DNA from: Firmicutes bacterium HGW-Firmicutes-14
GTDB lineage: Bacteria > Bacillota > Thermincolia > Thermincolales > UBA2595
Length of the DNA: 64,000 nucleotides
Direction of reading: 5' to 3'
Assembly (NCBI GenBank): GCA_002840275.1
Contig: PHAB01000006.1
Location: 62,001 to 126,000, forward strand
Part shown: positions 8,352 to 16,342 of the stretch, one piece after another
Layout: each line of letters begins with the position of its first letter
Numbering within the stretch: position 1 is the first letter of the stretch
The notes under the pieces: model-generated
The model's input: the letters and a program-made list of their open reading frames with translations, nothing else
Told to the model about the DNA's origin: nothing
Databases searched by the model: none
Made by a program: the position numbers and the translations under genes

Positions 8352-8384
8352 GGCGTTTCTTATAATAAGAGACGCCGTTTTTTA
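8352..8384 (+). terminator. Rho-independent terminator after sdaAA
   Basis: GGCGTTTCTTA, a 3-nt loop, and the near-complement TAAGAGACGCC, then TTTTTT. Confidence 0.85.
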
Positions 8385-8427
8385 GTGCCCCAAATCTTTA
8401 AACATTAAATAAATATTAACAATAATT

Positions 8428-8478
8428 ATTTTCCTTGCAGGAAAATATAACTAATTATAGAATATAAGTATAACTAAT
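8428..8478. promoter_or_regulatory. Possible operator region before the XRE-cupin gene
   Basis: A perfect inverted repeat ATTTTCC-TTGCA-GGAAAAT (8428-8446) is followed by two direct copies of TATAACTAAT, starting at 8446 and 8469 (23 bp apart). The placement ahead of a regulator gene suggests autoregulation, but this is only inferred. Confidence 0.3.
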
Positions 8479-8520
8479 AATTTCACTAATAATATAAGTG
8501 GTAATTTTTGGAAAGGATTG

Positions 8521-9090
8521 GTGAGAAAATTGGAAACTGTTGGGGAGAAGATAAGGCAGATTAGAACGGAAAAAGAGATAACCATGACCGAATTGGCTAA
8601 GAGGACCGGTTTTTCCCAGAGTTATTTAAGCCAGGTTGAAAGAAATCTGATTAATCCTTCTGTGGGCGCTTTACAGAAAATCGCTAAGGAATTGGCCCTT
8701 CCCACTGCCTATTTCTTTCAGAATACTGATGAAATAAACAACAAACAAAGCCCCGTAAGAGTGGTAAAAAAGAACCAGAGGAAGGGCTTGGTTTACCCCG
8801 AATCCCAGATGAAGTACCAGCTTTTATCCCCTGATTTACAGGGCCCTATTGAATTACTTTTTATTACCGCTTCACCTGGAGGCGATACCGGTGAAGACGA
8901 ATTTGTACATATAGGACACGAATATGGAGTGGTGTTAAAAGGTATTATGGAGGTTTATGTGGGAGGAGAAAAGTTTCTTTTGGAACCCGGTGATTCCATA
9001 TGTTTTGACAGTTCCCTTCCCCACAAGTGGAGAAATGTAGGTGATGAGGAACTGGAGGCAGTATGGGCAGTAACCCCACCTTCATTTTAA
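8521..9090 (+). CDS. XRE-family transcriptional regulator with C-terminal cupin domain
   Basis: About 189 residues. The start is ambiguous between TTG 8518, GTG 8521 and TTG 8530, all in frame behind GGAAAGGA. The N-terminal helix-turn-helix (IRQIRTEKEITMTELAKRTGFSQSYLSQVE) is of the XRE type. The C-terminal ~110 residues form a cupin (GHEYGVVLKGIMEVYVGGE, LEPGDSICFDSSLPHKW) that probably binds a small ligand. This is the common SinR-like-plus-cupin architecture of local regulators of catabolic genes. It precedes the creatininase, ferredoxin, ABC and AOR genes and is the natural candidate to control them. Confidence 0.9.
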   Translation: MRKLETVGEKIRQIRTEKEITMTELAKRTGFSQSYLSQVERNLINPSVGALQKIAKELALPTAYFFQNTDEINNKQSPVRVVKKNQRKGLVYPESQMKYQLLSPDLQGPIELLFITASPGGDTGEDEFVHIGHEYGVVLKGIMEVYVGGEKFLLEPGDSICFDSSLPHKWRNVGDEELEAVWAVTPPSF

Positions 9091-9121
9091 TCTGTTGACC
9101 CAAAACAATGGGGAGGTGATA

Positions 9122-9286
9122 ATGACAGTTTTGTATGACCCTTTAAATAAAGGACAGAAAGGAGAATGGTTAAGTGCTATTAGAAGACCTTACCTGGGTA
9201 GAAGCCAGGGAACTGGTGAAAAAAGACCCTGTTGTGATTGTCCCTACCGGGTCAACAGAACAGCATGGCCCCCATTTACCCCTTAA
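9122..9286 (+). CDS. Possible upstream ORF overlapping the creatininase gene, 54 aa
   Basis: ATG at 9122 with an excellent GGGGAGGTGATA site opens a 54-codon frame that runs 113 bp into the next gene in another frame. The product (MTVLYDPLNKGQKGEWLS...) resembles nothing I know, and its second half is simply creatininase codons out of frame. It may be a leader that couples translation, or a chance frame. Confidence 0.25.
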   Translation: MTVLYDPLNKGQKGEWLSAIRRPYLGRSQGTGEKRPCCDCPYRVNRTAWPPFTP

Positions 9287-9968
9287 AGTGGATATTGCTT
9301 CTGCAGACTATATCGCCCGGGCCGTGGGGGACAGGACAGGTTCGCTGGTTGCTCCGCCGTTGAATTTCGGATATTCGGAGCTCTGGTGGAATTATCCCGG
9401 TACTATAAGTTTTTCGGCAGAAACATATAAAGCAGCTATCCATGATATCTGTGCCAGCCTGATCCGCTGTGGTTTCAGGAAAATATTTCTTTTGAACGGA
9501 CATAACCCAAACCTGATCCTGTTGCAGGCAGCTGCCTATGAACTGATAGACAAGTATGAGAACCAGAATATTTCTATTGGCGCCGGTACATACATTTTTA
9601 TGGCTAAAGAAGAGTGTGACAAAATAGGGGAAAACTTCACTGACGGGACCCATGCAAACGAGATGGAGACATCCATTATGCTTCACCTGTACCCGGACCT
9701 GGTAAAAATGGATGTGGCCAAGGAATTAGGAAAGAACTACAAGATGCGCCGGGTTATTGCTTTTGACCAGGGTGCCGTTATAGTCAACCGGTGGCCTGAC
9801 TCAGACGTATACAGCGGGGTTTATGGCAACCCGTCACTGGCCTCTGCCGAGAAGGGCAAGGCCTACCTCGAAGCCCTGGTGGACAAGATCTCCGAATTTA
9901 TCGGGAATTTTAGCGAAGGCAGATATAACCCCAGCAGGCCCGAAGGAGTACCGGCTGAGGGAGACTAA
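9174..9968 (+). CDS. Creatininase-family amidohydrolase
   Basis: 264 residues, GTG start with AAAGGAG 10 bp upstream. The family metal-binding motifs are present: PTGSTEQHGPHLPLKVD near residues 24-40, LNGHNPN near 107 and the later TDGTHANEMETS. Members hydrolyse amide bonds in cyclic or linear amides (creatinine, formamides, mycofactocin or riboflavin-pathway substrates), with two metal ions in the cytoplasm. The substrate cannot be named here. It is the first enzyme of a run of same-strand genes ending in an AOR, so it may act on an imported amide. Confidence 0.9.
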   Translation: MLLEDLTWVEARELVKKDPVVIVPTGSTEQHGPHLPLKVDIASADYIARAVGDRTGSLVAPPLNFGYSELWWNYPGTISFSAETYKAAIHDICASLIRCGFRKIFLLNGHNPNLILLQAAAYELIDKYENQNISIGAGTYIFMAKEECDKIGENFTDGTHANEMETSIMLHLYPDLVKMDVAKELGKNYKMRRVIAFDQGAVIVNRWPDSDVYSGVYGNPSLASAEKGKAYLEALVDKISEFIGNFSEGRYNPSRPEGVPAEGD

Positions 9969-9991
9969 AACCTATACAACGGAGGTAAAAA

Positions 9992-10588
9992 ATGGAAAAG
10001 ACAGAATTGACAAGCGGGCTGGATTTCATTATGCTGCCCCGTCCGGTAACCTTGGTGACCAGTATTGATGATGCAGGAAAGCCTGACATAATTACCATCG
10101 GCTGGTCATCTCCCGTATCCCACAAACCGCTGATTGTGGCAGTGGCAATATCACCGAAACGCTATTCCCATTCATTAATTGATAAATCAAAGGAATTTGT
10201 CGTCAATTTCCCGGATATCAGCATGGCTGAAGGTTCCAACTGGTGTGGGCGTAAATCGGGCCGCAGATACGATAAATTTGCCGAAACGAAATGGACCATT
10301 GAGAAATCGGAAAAAATTAAAACCCCGCGTATTGCGGAGTGTTATGCCCATTTGGAGTGTAAGGTGGTACAACAGGTTGTCACAGGAGACCATACAACAT
10401 TTTTCGGTGAGGTAGTAGGAGCTTATGCCAGGAAGGATGCAATCAGGGATGTGACCCACGGCGGCCCGCCTGCCCGCTATTTCGATCCCGGTATTATTAA
10501 GACCCTGCAGCATCTGGGGGGCGACATGTACCTGACAAACGAAAAAGATTACGAGGAATTTGAAGTAACCGGAAAAATCGATGTTTAA
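9992..10588 (+). CDS. Flavin reductase-like, FMN-binding split-barrel protein
   Basis: 198 residues; ACGGAGG upstream of ATG. Motifs of the flavin reductase-like domain are visible: MLPRPVTLVTSIDDAGKPDIITIGWSSPVSHKPLIVAVAISPKRYS, then EFVVNFPD and CHLEC-like AHLECKV. Such proteins bind FMN and act as NAD(P)H:flavin oxidoreductases or as flavoprotein electron carriers in anaerobes. It lies 24 bp after the creatininase gene and is probably co-transcribed. A role in the same catabolic route is inferred from position only. Confidence 0.85.
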   Translation: MEKTELTSGLDFIMLPRPVTLVTSIDDAGKPDIITIGWSSPVSHKPLIVAVAISPKRYSHSLIDKSKEFVVNFPDISMAEGSNWCGRKSGRRYDKFAETKWTIEKSEKIKTPRIAECYAHLECKVVQQVVTGDHTTFFGEVVGAYARKDAIRDVTHGGPPARYFDPGIIKTLQHLGGDMYLTNEKDYEEFEVTGKIDV

Positions 10589-10643
10589 GTCCGGAGTTCA
10601 GGAAACCGAAGGTTGAAAAATCCGGTAGAGGAGGGAGAGCCAT

Positions 10644-10958
10644 ATGCCTGCTGAGGTAGTCAAGGTCAACCAACAACCATGGGGATTGGTAAGGACATAT
10701 CTTAAGAAGACAGTCAACTCAATTTATATTGAGGCTGGGACTTTTGCCTGTGACCCCGGAAAGTCGTTGGAAGAGCATATCCACGAAGAAGGTGACGAGT
10801 ACTGTATGATGTTGAGCGGACAAGGGATTTTCGACATTGAAGGGGTGAAAACAGTATTAAATGAGGGAGAGGTGATATGTATTCCAAAAGGAGCCCAACA
10901 CTATTCGTACAATACCGGGAATGAACCATTTATAAGTGCATACCTTATCTGTCCCTAG
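10644..10958 (+). CDS. Single-domain cupin protein, 104 aa
   Basis: ATG preceded by GGAGGGAGAG. A single cupin fold is indicated by HIHEEGDEYCMMLSGQGIFDIEGV (motif 1 with the H-x-H-E metal site) and GEVICIPKGAQHYSYN (motif 2 with His). No DNA-binding part is present. It could be an isomerase, a metal-dependent small-molecule enzyme or a binding protein. It is in the same run of genes as the creatininase and AOR. Confidence 0.85.
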   Translation: MPAEVVKVNQQPWGLVRTYLKKTVNSIYIEAGTFACDPGKSLEEHIHEEGDEYCMMLSGQGIFDIEGVKTVLNEGEVICIPKGAQHYSYNTGNEPFISAYLICP

Positions 10959-11024
10959 CAGCAAATTAATCCAGGGACATGAATCCCGGGAAAAATGAAT
11001 CAGTACTTAAAGGAGTTGGGAAAA

Positions 11025-11408
11025 GTGCGTCTTGTAGTCTACCCCGACAAATGCACGGGCTGTGGGAAGTGTCTCAAAGCTTGTGCAGGAAGTCACGGAG
11101 TTGCAAGAATCGGTCTAAAAGACAGCGAAAAATCAGGGAAACCCGAGCCTGTCGCATGCAGGCAGTGCAAGAAGCCGGCCTGTGCCCGTGCATGCACATA
11201 TGAACTGATAGAGCGTAACCGGGACACAGGAGCGATGACCGTGGATATGGAAAACTGCCAGGCCTGTCATGCATGTGTGCGGGCGTGCCCGTTTGGTTCG
11301 GTATTTGTTCACCCTGATTCTGATGTGGCATTGATATGTGATTTATGTGAAGGGGGACCTGCCTGTGTGGCTGCATGCCAATATGGGGCTTTAGAGTCCA
11401 GGGCATAG
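11025..11408 (+). CDS. Four-cluster ferredoxin-like electron transfer subunit (CooF/HycB type)
   Basis: GTG at 11025 is preferred because AAAGGAG lies 8 bp upstream; an in-frame ATG at 10995 has no site. About 127 residues with four Cys groups: CTGCGKCLKAC, CRQCKKPACARAC, CQACHACVRACPFG and CDLCEGGPACVAAC. This is the pattern of electron-transfer subunits that bind up to four [4Fe-4S] clusters. A subunit of this type often accompanies AOR-family oxidoreductases, and the aor gene lies 5 kb downstream in the same cluster, so it is the likely partner. Confidence 0.88.
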   Translation: MRLVVYPDKCTGCGKCLKACAGSHGVARIGLKDSEKSGKPEPVACRQCKKPACARACTYELIERNRDTGAMTVDMENCQACHACVRACPFGSVFVHPDSDVALICDLCEGGPACVAACQYGALESRA

Positions 11409-11505
11409 GTCCTAAAGCCTTCCTCTGCCGGCAGGACCCCCTTTACAGTATAACAATGAACATAAATTGTTTGCAACCGGTATTAACAAAAGGAGGTATT
11501 TTTTA

Positions 11506-12762
11506 ATGATGAGGTTCAGGAAAACTGCGGTCCTTCTCGTGGTATTTATCCTGCTTTTTGCCGCCGCCGGCTGTGGCGGTGGAAGCGAAAACGCCCAGAC
11601 CGATGCTGACAGGACCATAAAAATCGGATTCCCGGCTCCTCTAAGCGGTTCTTCGGCCGGGTGGGGAAGCGACATGGAACGGGGTATAACCCTGGCTATT
11701 GAAGAAATCAATGAAGCCGGTGGAGTCCTTGGACACAAACTGGAATTGGTCAAAGGGGATGTAGAAGGCCAGGAACCCAGTACAGTCACCACCGTTGTAA
11801 AGAGACTGATCACCAAAGACAAAGTGGATATCATGGTTACAGGTGTAGCCAACCCGAGCCTGGTAGAACTTGACCTGATGGAACAGTACAAAATGCCGTA
11901 CATTCTCTATGGATACGCCCAGGCCCAGGAAAGACTGGTATCCCAGAATCCTGAAAAATATACATATACCCACAATGCCATACCTTCTTATCAGCGATAC
12001 CGTACAGAATTCCCTGAGATAGTCAGCAAACTGGAGGAGGAAGGCAAATTCACTCCCGCCAACAATAAACTGGCTGTGGTCAAATCCCAGAACGAATATT
12101 CCCTGTACTGCGGGGAAGGTATGCAGGAAACTTTTAAAAATATGGGATGGGAGGTAGTAGTTGATGAAACAATTCCATATGAGCGGTTTACCGAGTTTGA
12201 GCCCATTCTCGCCCAGATAAGGAAGGAAAAGCCGGCGGTTATCATTTACACCGACCATACGGCTGCCAATGCCGCAACATTCTTCTCCAGCTTCCTGCAG
12301 GACCCCACCCAATCCCTGGTCTTTTTACAGGCCACCCCGTCATATCCCGAATTTAGAGAAATCATGAACGGGAAACAGGACGGTGTAATCTGGAACTATG
12401 CCGCTTCCCTTCTGGGAGACAAGGCGGACGAGTTCAAAGCCAAGTATGAGGCCCGCTGGGGCGAAAAACCCAACCCGTACGGCGGCTTCGTATATGATGC
12501 CATGATGCTGGCCGCCGATGCCCTGGAAAAATCAGGTGACCCGTTCAACAAAGAAGCAGTAAATGAAGTACTGAATTCAGCTGATTACTCATATGAGGGA
12601 TATATCGGGACATACAAGTTTGACCCGGATACCCGTCTGGCAATAAGCGGTGAAGGCGGCATCCCCTTCGTCACATACCAGGAATGGGGAGACGAGCACG
12701 TTGTAATTGCACCTGAAAGTCTGGCACAAAAAGAGTTCAAGCTTCCGCCCTGGATCAAGTAA
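11506..12762 (+). CDS. ABC transporter substrate-binding lipoprotein, branched-chain amino acid type
   Basis: About 418 residues, start ATG 11506 (or the next ATG, 11509) with AAAGGAGG. It has a lipoprotein signal peptide with lipobox FAAAGC. The mature part is a periplasmic-binding fold of the LivJ/LivK type (IKIGFPAPLSGSSAGWGSDMERGITLAIEEINEAGGVLG). It captures the substrate outside the membrane and delivers it to LivH-M-G-F encoded just downstream. Context with a creatininase and an AOR suggests an amide, urea derivative or aromatic compound rather than leucine. A hairpin between this gene and livH probably limits read-through. Confidence 0.92.
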   Translation: MMRFRKTAVLLVVFILLFAAAGCGGGSENAQTDADRTIKIGFPAPLSGSSAGWGSDMERGITLAIEEINEAGGVLGHKLELVKGDVEGQEPSTVTTVVKRLITKDKVDIMVTGVANPSLVELDLMEQYKMPYILYGYAQAQERLVSQNPEKYTYTHNAIPSYQRYRTEFPEIVSKLEEEGKFTPANNKLAVVKSQNEYSLYCGEGMQETFKNMGWEVVVDETIPYERFTEFEPILAQIRKEKPAVIIYTDHTAANAATFFSSFLQDPTQSLVFLQATPSYPEFREIMNGKQDGVIWNYAASLLGDKADEFKAKYEARWGEKPNPYGGFVYDAMMLAADALEKSGDPFNKEAVNEVLNSADYSYEGYIGTYKFDPDTRLAISGEGGIPFVTYQEWGDEHVVIAPESLAQKEFKLPPWIK

Positions 12763-12824
12763 ACAGAATAGTAAATTATACAAAACAATATAACAGCATG
12801 AGTTAGCGTTGATATTCAGGTAAA

Positions 12825-12878
12825 GCCGGTGATAAACCGGAAAACTTAATCACAAAGGGTTTATCACCGGCTCTTTAT
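12825..12878 (+). terminator. Attenuator-like hairpin between binding protein and permease genes
   Basis: GCCGGTGATAAACC (12825-12838) and its perfect complement GGTTTATCACCGGC (12858-12871), followed by TCTTTATTA. Weak T-tract, so partial termination is likely; this would leave more binding protein than permease. Confidence 0.65.
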
Positions 12879-12921
12879 TAAAGAAGTAGCGGCAATTAGG
12901 AATGTAAGGGGTGACAAATTC

Positions 12922-13782
12922 ATGGAATCTTTGCTTTTCAGGGGTATTATACTTGGTTCCATATACACCTTGGCATCTATAGGTTTAAGCCTGCAGTGGG
13001 GGGTTCTGAGAAACCTCAACTTTTCCCACGGGGCTGCCATTACCTTCGGGGCCTATATCATGTGGTCCGCTTTTAACCTGGCACATTTTCCCTATCCCCT
13101 TGCCTTTGTTTTGATGATAATATTTGCCTTTATCCTGGGGATAGCGATTGAATGGTTAACAGTACGCCCCTTTTTCGGTAAGAATGATACCAATATTTTT
13201 ATTGGAACTGTGGCCTTATCATCAATTCTGGGCCAGGTATATTTCCTTATCTTCGGCGGGCGCCAAAAGTTTTTGGAGCCGATGTTTGACGGGGTGATAA
13301 AGCTGGGTTCGTTACGGGCAACAATTCATGAGATTTTCACATTGGTAATAACGTTCATTACCCTGATAATAATCTGGTTAGTACTGAACAAGACCAGAAT
13401 AGGCCTGTCGATACGGGCAGTTTCCCAGGACCAGGTTGGTGCGGTCCTGAACGGGATAAACACACGAAAAGTTTACAGCACCACCCTCGGGGTGGCAACT
13501 ATCCTGGCGGGTATAGCCGGTGTGCTTTTAGGACCCATCTATTATGTAAGCCCCCACATGGGGGAAGCCCCAATGGTGAAGGCATTTATTATTGTAATCC
13601 TGGGAGGGCTGGGGAGCCTGCCGGGGACTATCCTGGCTGCATTTATCGTGGCTTTTGTGGAAGTTTTCGTTGGAATAAGCATTGGAGTGACGTGGGCGCC
13701 GTTAAGCCTTTTCATCATTATGGTAATAATCCTTGTGTTCAAGCCGGAAGGCCTGTTGGGGGTCAGCTCCAGAAAAGCTTAA
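12922..13782 (+). CDS. livH: Branched-chain-type ABC transporter permease LivH
   Basis: 286 residues, ATG, with AGGGGTGA upstream. About eight hydrophobic segments. The LivH family features are visible: GIILGSIYTLASIGLSLQWGVLRNLNFSHG at the N-terminus and the cytoplasmic coupling loop TRIGLSIRAVSQDQVGAVLNGI. It forms the membrane channel together with LivM. First gene of a tight livHMGF block. Confidence 0.92.
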   Translation: MESLLFRGIILGSIYTLASIGLSLQWGVLRNLNFSHGAAITFGAYIMWSAFNLAHFPYPLAFVLMIIFAFILGIAIEWLTVRPFFGKNDTNIFIGTVALSSILGQVYFLIFGGRQKFLEPMFDGVIKLGSLRATIHEIFTLVITFITLIIIWLVLNKTRIGLSIRAVSQDQVGAVLNGINTRKVYSTTLGVATILAGIAGVLLGPIYYVSPHMGEAPMVKAFIIVILGGLGSLPGTILAAFIVAFVEVFVGISIGVTWAPLSLFIIMVIILVFKPEGLLGVSSRKA

Positions 13783-13819
13783 AACTTTTAACCGAGATGA
13801 ATGAAGAGGGGGTTAACAA

Positions 13820-14806
13820 ATGCTCACCAAGTCGTCAAACAAAATGCGGCCGGTCTACATAGTCCTGGTTATCCTGCTTCTCCTGGTCCCACTCATTATA
13901 AGAGACGACTATTTAATGCATTTGATAATAATGACATGTGTATGGGGCATTGTGGCGACAAATTGGAACCTTACCCTGGGGTATGGAGGAATGTTTCACA
14001 TTGCCCAGCTGACATTTTTTGCAGTGGGTGGATATGCATCCGGGATAGGTGCAGTGACTTTTGGGGCTTCGCCCTGGTTAGGATTGCTGATCGGCGGAGC
14101 TGCAGCTATGGCGGCAAGCCTTGTGATCGGTCTTCCGTCTCTCAGGGTCAAAGGGATATATCTGATCCTGCTTACATACGCCTTTCATAACGGGGTGAGT
14201 GAGCTGGTAAACCACTTCAGGGATTATACCGGTGGCTCAATGGGTCTTTTGGTCCCTGCCTTTGAGGCCGGCAGTGTCTCCTTCGTGACCCATCCTTCCT
14301 ATTATTATTACATGGTACTTCCCCTGCTCCTGTTCTCCATCATCTCTACCCGGTTAATTGAGAAATCTTTTATCGGAAAAGCGTTGATGGCTACCCGAGA
14401 TTCTGAAGTATTAGCCTCAGTTTCCGGTATCAATCCATATAAATATAAGCTGGTCACTTTTATTACAGCAGCCTTCATTTCAGGGATCGCGGGTGCATTT
14501 TATGCCAGCTACCTGGGAGTAATAGGCCCGGAAATATTCTCTTTTTCCTTGATCGTCAACGGACTTGGAATGATAGTAATCGGCGGAATGGGTACACTGT
14601 TCGGACCCATAGCAGGAAGCTTTATCATTACCTTTTTCATGGAGGTCTTCAGTTCCCTGGAGGATTTCCGGCCTATATTGGTGGGGGCTGTAATCATATT
14701 AGCCTTATTATATGCTCCTAACGGTGTTGTGAATTATTTAGGAGAAATGCTCGCGAAAATTAAATCCAGAAAACTTCCCGGACAGGCCAGAGAATCCGGG
14801 GAATAA
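13820..14806 (+). CDS. livM: Branched-chain-type ABC transporter permease LivM
   Basis: 328 residues, ATG 13820 with GAGGGGG. Multiple membrane segments; LivM hallmarks are NWNLTLGYGGMFHIAQLTFFAVGGYA and the coupling loop FIGKALMATRDSEVLASVSGINPYKYKL. Lies 37 bp after livH and 13 bp before livG. It pairs with LivH in the importer. Confidence 0.92.
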   Translation: MLTKSSNKMRPVYIVLVILLLLVPLIIRDDYLMHLIIMTCVWGIVATNWNLTLGYGGMFHIAQLTFFAVGGYASGIGAVTFGASPWLGLLIGGAAAMAASLVIGLPSLRVKGIYLILLTYAFHNGVSELVNHFRDYTGGSMGLLVPAFEAGSVSFVTHPSYYYYMVLPLLLFSIISTRLIEKSFIGKALMATRDSEVLASVSGINPYKYKLVTFITAAFISGIAGAFYASYLGVIGPEIFSFSLIVNGLGMIVIGGMGTLFGPIAGSFIITFFMEVFSSLEDFRPILVGAVIILALLYAPNGVVNYLGEMLAKIKSRKLPGQARESGE

Positions 14807-14819
14807 GGGAGGTATTTCA

Positions 14820-15587
14820 ATGCAGGAAGCAATGCCGCTGTTGGAGGTAAAAAACGTTTCCCGGTACTTTGGCAGTCTTGCGGCTGTTGATGACCTGAGC
14901 TTTGAAGTCTGCCAGGGAGAGGTCTTTGGCATCGCCGGTCCGAACGGTTCCGGAAAAACCACCGCCATCAATGTGATAACCCAGATTATACCTCCCAGCA
15001 AAGGTGAAATATTTTTTGACGGACACCCGATACACCGCCTCAAGTCCCATGATATCTGCCACCTGGGCATAGCACGGACATTCCAGCAGCCGACTGTTTT
15101 TGAAACCATGTCCATTGCGGACAACATATCGGTAGGTGGTACGTTTGGCAAAAAAGGCGCCCGGGACGGCGCGGCGGAAGCAGAAATATGCCGGCTTCTG
15201 GATTTTGTCGGGTTAGACAAAGACCCGGACACGCCGGCCAAAAAACTCATAGTAAATGACAAGAAAAAACTCATGCTGGCAGTTGCGCTGGCGACAAACC
15301 CCAAACTGCTCATACTGGATGAGCCGTGCGCCGGCCTGACCACTGTAGAATCAAAAGAGATAATAAACCTGATCAAAAAGGTCAATGACCTGGGTACAAC
15401 AGTAATGCTGATTGAACACAATATGCAGGTCTTAATGAACATATCGGACAGGGTCATGATTATCGACCACGGAACCAAGCTCTGCCAGGGGACCCCTGAT
15501 TTCGTATGCTGCGATGCCCGGGTAATTGAGACTTACCTGGGCAGAAATAGTGTGAAGGGGGGTAAAACTTTTGCTGGAGCTGAATAA
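14820..15587 (+). CDS. livG: ABC transporter ATP-binding protein LivG, with unusual signature motif
   Basis: 255 residues, ATG with GGGAGG. Walker A GPNGSGKTT near residue 40; Walker B LLILDEPCAGL; H-loop LIEHNM. The usual LivG signature (YGQQR-like) is replaced by LIVNDKKKLMLAVALA, which lacks the Gly and Gln normally needed. In a two-ATPase importer this would leave one of the two ATP sites degenerate. The stop overlaps the livF start by 17 bp. Confidence 0.9.
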   Translation: MQEAMPLLEVKNVSRYFGSLAAVDDLSFEVCQGEVFGIAGPNGSGKTTAINVITQIIPPSKGEIFFDGHPIHRLKSHDICHLGIARTFQQPTVFETMSIADNISVGGTFGKKGARDGAAEAEICRLLDFVGLDKDPDTPAKKLIVNDKKKLMLAVALATNPKLLILDEPCAGLTTVESKEIINLIKKVNDLGTTVMLIEHNMQVLMNISDRVMIIDHGTKLCQGTPDFVCCDARVIETYLGRNSVKGGKTFAGAE

Positions 15588-16278
15588 CATCAAGGTGCGC
15601 CTGGGAGAGGCGGAAATATTGAAGGGAATTAATTTGAGCCTCAGGAAAGGCGAGCGGATAGGTATCATCGGCCCCAACGGCCATGGCAAAACCACCGCAA
15701 TGATGACTGTTTCCGGGCTGCATAAACCCCATGAAGGTTCCATAATGTTTAAGGGGACACAGGTCAGTAATTTAAGCCCGCAAAAAATTGTTGAACTGGG
15801 AGTCATCCTTGTCCCAGAGGGCGGGCACCTGTTCCCTGATATGACTGTTTATGAAAACCTGCTCCTCGGGGGGTACCCGGCAAGGGCAAGTAAGCATGTA
15901 AAGGAAAACCTGGACCTGGTTTTTACCCTGTTTCCCAAGCTTAAGGTCCTGAGCAGGAAAAAGGCCAACACTTTAAGCGGCGGTGAGCGGCGGATGCTTG
16001 CCGTCGGCAGGGGTCTGATGTCTTCACCTGCGCTGCTGATGCTGGATGAACCGACCCTGGGCCTGTCCCCCAACCTGGTGGAAGAGATGGGCCTAAAACT
16101 GAATGAAATCGGCAAGATGGGTACAAGTGTTATCCTGGCCGATGAGAATATGGACCTGGTATCCGGTTTCGCTGAAAGGGTCTATTTCCTGGAAAACGGT
16201 GAGATCAAACTAGAAGGCCCGACACATGAGGTTTTGAGCAATGATTATGTGAAGAAGACTTATCTGGGTATTGCATAG
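15571..16278 (+). CDS. livF: ABC transporter ATP-binding protein LivF
   Basis: 235 residues, TTG start inside the livG 3' end, preceded by GGGGGG. Walker A GPNGHGKTT, canonical signature LSGGERRMLAVGRGLM, Walker B LLMLDEPTLGL. The H-loop position reads ADENMD, so the conserved His is replaced by Glu-Asn; LivF members often vary here. Energises the importer with LivG. Confidence 0.9.
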   Translation: MLELNNIKVRLGEAEILKGINLSLRKGERIGIIGPNGHGKTTAMMTVSGLHKPHEGSIMFKGTQVSNLSPQKIVELGVILVPEGGHLFPDMTVYENLLLGGYPARASKHVKENLDLVFTLFPKLKVLSRKKANTLSGGERRMLAVGRGLMSSPALLMLDEPTLGLSPNLVEEMGLKLNEIGKMGTSVILADENMDLVSGFAERVYFLENGEIKLEGPTHEVLSNDYVKKTYLGIA

Positions 16279-16342
16279 GTTTAGGCAGTCACGGGTTTCA
16301 GCAGGCTGCTTATGCATTATAATCTAGGCTGGAGGCGAGAAA

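Noticed and set aside
10979-11203. Frame overlapping the four-cluster ferredoxin start
   Set aside because: Out of frame with the conserved Cys motifs and Arg/Lys/Ser-rich; no ribosome site.
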